From UBA8437 sp003445035 (GTDB taxonomy: Bacteria > Planctomycetota > Planctomycetia > Planctomycetales > Planctomycetaceae): a stretch of DNA of 15,600 nt. Position 1 is the first letter of the stretch. The number at the start of each line of letters is the position of its first letter. Below the pieces are notes generated by a model that was not told where the DNA came from, ran no database searches, and saw only the letters and a program-made list of their open reading frames with translations. Below, piece by piece: positions 14,262 to 15,600 of this stretch. The position numbers and the translations under genes are program-made. The DNA lies in NCBI GenBank assembly GCA_937901285.1, contig CALCHI010000345.1:1-15600 (forward strand), written 5' to 3'.

Positions 14262-15600
14262 TCAGGAGAGGATGGCGTCGATGACCTCCCCGTGTACGTT
14301 GGTCAAGCGGCGTTCGATACCATTGTGGTAGAAGGTGAGTTCTTCGTGATCGATCCCCAGCAAGTGGAGAATCGTGGCGTGGAAATCGTGCCAGGTGGTG
14401 ATGTTCTCGGCCGCCTTCCAGCCGTAGACATCGGTTGAGCCGTAACTGCTGCCACCCTTCAGGCCGCCTCCAGCCATCCAGACGCTGAAGCCGTACTGGT
14501 TGTGGTCTCGTCCGGTGCCCAGCACACCCGCACTGGATTGTGCGAAGGGAGTGCGGCCGAATTCACTGGTGAACAGGACCAGGGTGTCGTCGAGCAACCC
14601 CGTGCGGCGGAGATCGGTCAACAAGGCGGCCAGGGGCTGGTCAACGCGAGCCGCCTCGCGGCCGTGGTTTTTGACCATGTCCTCGTGTCCGTCCCAGTTG
14701 TGTCGGGGACGACCGAAAGCGCCGCCACTGAAAAGTTGTACGAAGCGGACACCCTGCTGGAGAAGTCGTCGTGCCAGCAGACAGCCGCGACCGAAGTCAG
14801 CGGTGGGTTCGCGGCCAAGACCGTAGAGTTGTTGAGTGGCTCGAGTCTCGGAATCGAGAGCTGTGACCTCGGGAACGGCCAGTTGCATACGGGCCGCCAA
14901 CTGGTAGCTGCGGATCCGCCCAAGCAATGCGTCATCGCCGCCTCGCTGTTCAAGATGCTGCCGGTTCAAGAGTGCCAGGAGTTGTCGGCTGTCGCGTTCT
15001 GTTGTCGGCGAGATCGGGCGAGTGGGAAACAGGTCGTCCAGCGGTGTTCCTCGAGCTCGCAGCGGAACACCTTGATGTTCTGACGGAAGGAAGCCGTTGG
15101 TCCAGTTGATTGATCCCCCGGCCGGCAAACCACGGGGATCGGGGATCACCACGTGGGTCGGAAGGTTCCGGGACGCACTGCCCAGGCCGTAGGAGAGCCA
15201 GGATCCCAGGACGGGAAAACCGTTGAGTCGAAAGCCAGTGTTTTCCTGAAAAGTCGCCGGGGTGTGGTTGGAGGTCTCGGCGACCATCGATTTGATGACG
15301 GTCAGTTCGTCGGCGACACCGGCCAGATGGGGGAACAACTCCGAGATCCACAATCCTCCGTCACCGCGTTGGCGAAACGGCCAGTCACTTTGGCGAAGCA
15401 GTCCGACCTGTCCGAAAAACACGTCGGGCTTTTCGTCGCTTTTGAGCGGGGTGCCATGAAGACGTGCGAGTTGGGGCTTGTAGTCGAAGCTGTCAACCTG
15501 GCTGAAGCCGCCGGTGGCGACGACGTGGATCACTCGGCGGGCACGAGGGGCGGTGTGCGGTGAAGTGCCGGAACCGGTGGCCGGACGATCATCGGCCAGC
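14262..15600 (-). CDS. DUF1501 protein, N-terminus cut by the window edge
   Basis: This second DUF1501 member reads open from the stop at 14262-14264 to the right edge, giving about 446 residues, and lacks only its N-terminal leader. Upstream of the GTG at 15531-15533 the frame continues without stop through PHTAPRARR, where relatives have the linker after the Tat signal, so that GTG is internal rather than the start. Family blocks include VIHVVATGGFSQVDSFDYKP, LGSWLSYGLGSASRNLP, FTSEFGRTPFAQ and GTGRDHNQYGFSVWMAGGG. The domain plan matches the adjacent DUF1501 protein, but the sequences diverge widely, so any duplication is old. It is the first gene of the visible - strand cluster; the promoter, and possibly partner genes such as DUF1549/DUF1553 cytochromes that often accompany DUF1501, would lie beyond the edge. 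Confidence 0.9.
   Translation of the reverse strand, partial: LADDRPATGSGTSPHTAPRARRVIHVVATGGFSQVDSFDYKPQLARLHGTPLKSDEKPDVFFGQVGLLRQSDWPFRQRGDGGLWISELFPHLAGVADELTVIKSMVAETSNHTPATFQENTGFRLNGFPVLGSWLSYGLGSASRNLPTHVVIPDPRGLPAGGSINWTNGFLPSEHQGVPLRARGTPLDDLFPTRPISPTTERDSRQLLALLNRQHLEQRGGDDALLGRIRSYQLAARMQLAVPEVTALDSETRATQQLYGLGREPTADFGRGCLLARRLLQQGVRFVQLFSGGAFGRPRHNWDGHEDMVKNHGREAARVDQPLAALLTDLRRTGLLDDTLVLFTSEFGRTPFAQSSAGVLGTGRDHNQYGFSVWMAGGGLKGGSSYGSTDVYGWKAAENITTWHDFHATILHLLGIDHEELTFYHNGIERRLTNVHGEVIDAILS

Overview
The window looks like a GC-rich chromosomal segment of a planctomycete. The strongest signs are two tandem DUF1501 proteins with a twin-arginine leader, a PhyH-type dioxygenase attached to them, and a very large membrane-anchored protein with a Lys/Pro/Gly/Asp/Ser-rich linker. 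GTG and TTG starts and GTGA/ATGA stop-start overlaps are common. I see no tRNA, rRNA, CRISPR array, insertion sequence or phage gene. No gene-free stretch exceeds 300 bases; the longest are 1-218 and 9763-9960.

Layout. Positions 1-218 hold a perfect 10-bp hairpin and a sigma70-like promoter in front of pyrB. On the + strand, 219-5909 carries aspartate carbamoyltransferase (pyrB), an overlapping dihydroorotase-like protein that has lost most of its metal and substrate ligands, a YacP-like NYN RNase, a lipoprotein of unknown function, an APC-family amino acid permease and an overlapping 66-residue protein. On the - strand, 5943-6158 holds a small gene split by an in-frame UGA, and 6220-9762 holds the 1180-residue membrane protein. 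A divergent promoter region (9763-9960) leads on the + strand to a sodium:solute symporter and a 36-residue membrane peptide. From 11725 to the right edge, the - strand carries a likely operon transcribed as DUF1501 (cut by the edge), DUF1501, PhyH dioxygenase.

The most notable content is the small - strand gene at 5943-6158. Reading its UGA (6126-6128) as selenocysteine gives a complete 71-residue SelW/Rdx-family protein with a CxxU redox motif. A hairpin with a GGUCU apical loop lies 21 nt after the UGA, as expected for a bacterial SECIS. Conventional gene calling would break or miss this gene. Second is the pseudo-dihydroorotase translationally coupled to pyrB, which suggests a non-catalytic partner of aspartate carbamoyltransferase, so the true dihydroorotase should be elsewhere. 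Third is the symporter with its coupled tiny membrane peptide, behind a region where back-to-back -10 elements abut a 12-bp palindrome.

How the genes work together: pyrB and its partner act in de novo pyrimidine synthesis. The two transporters import amino acids or organic solutes. The DUF1501/PhyH group resembles planctomycete sets for exported enzymes of complex-substrate breakdown, though the substrate cannot be read from this sequence.
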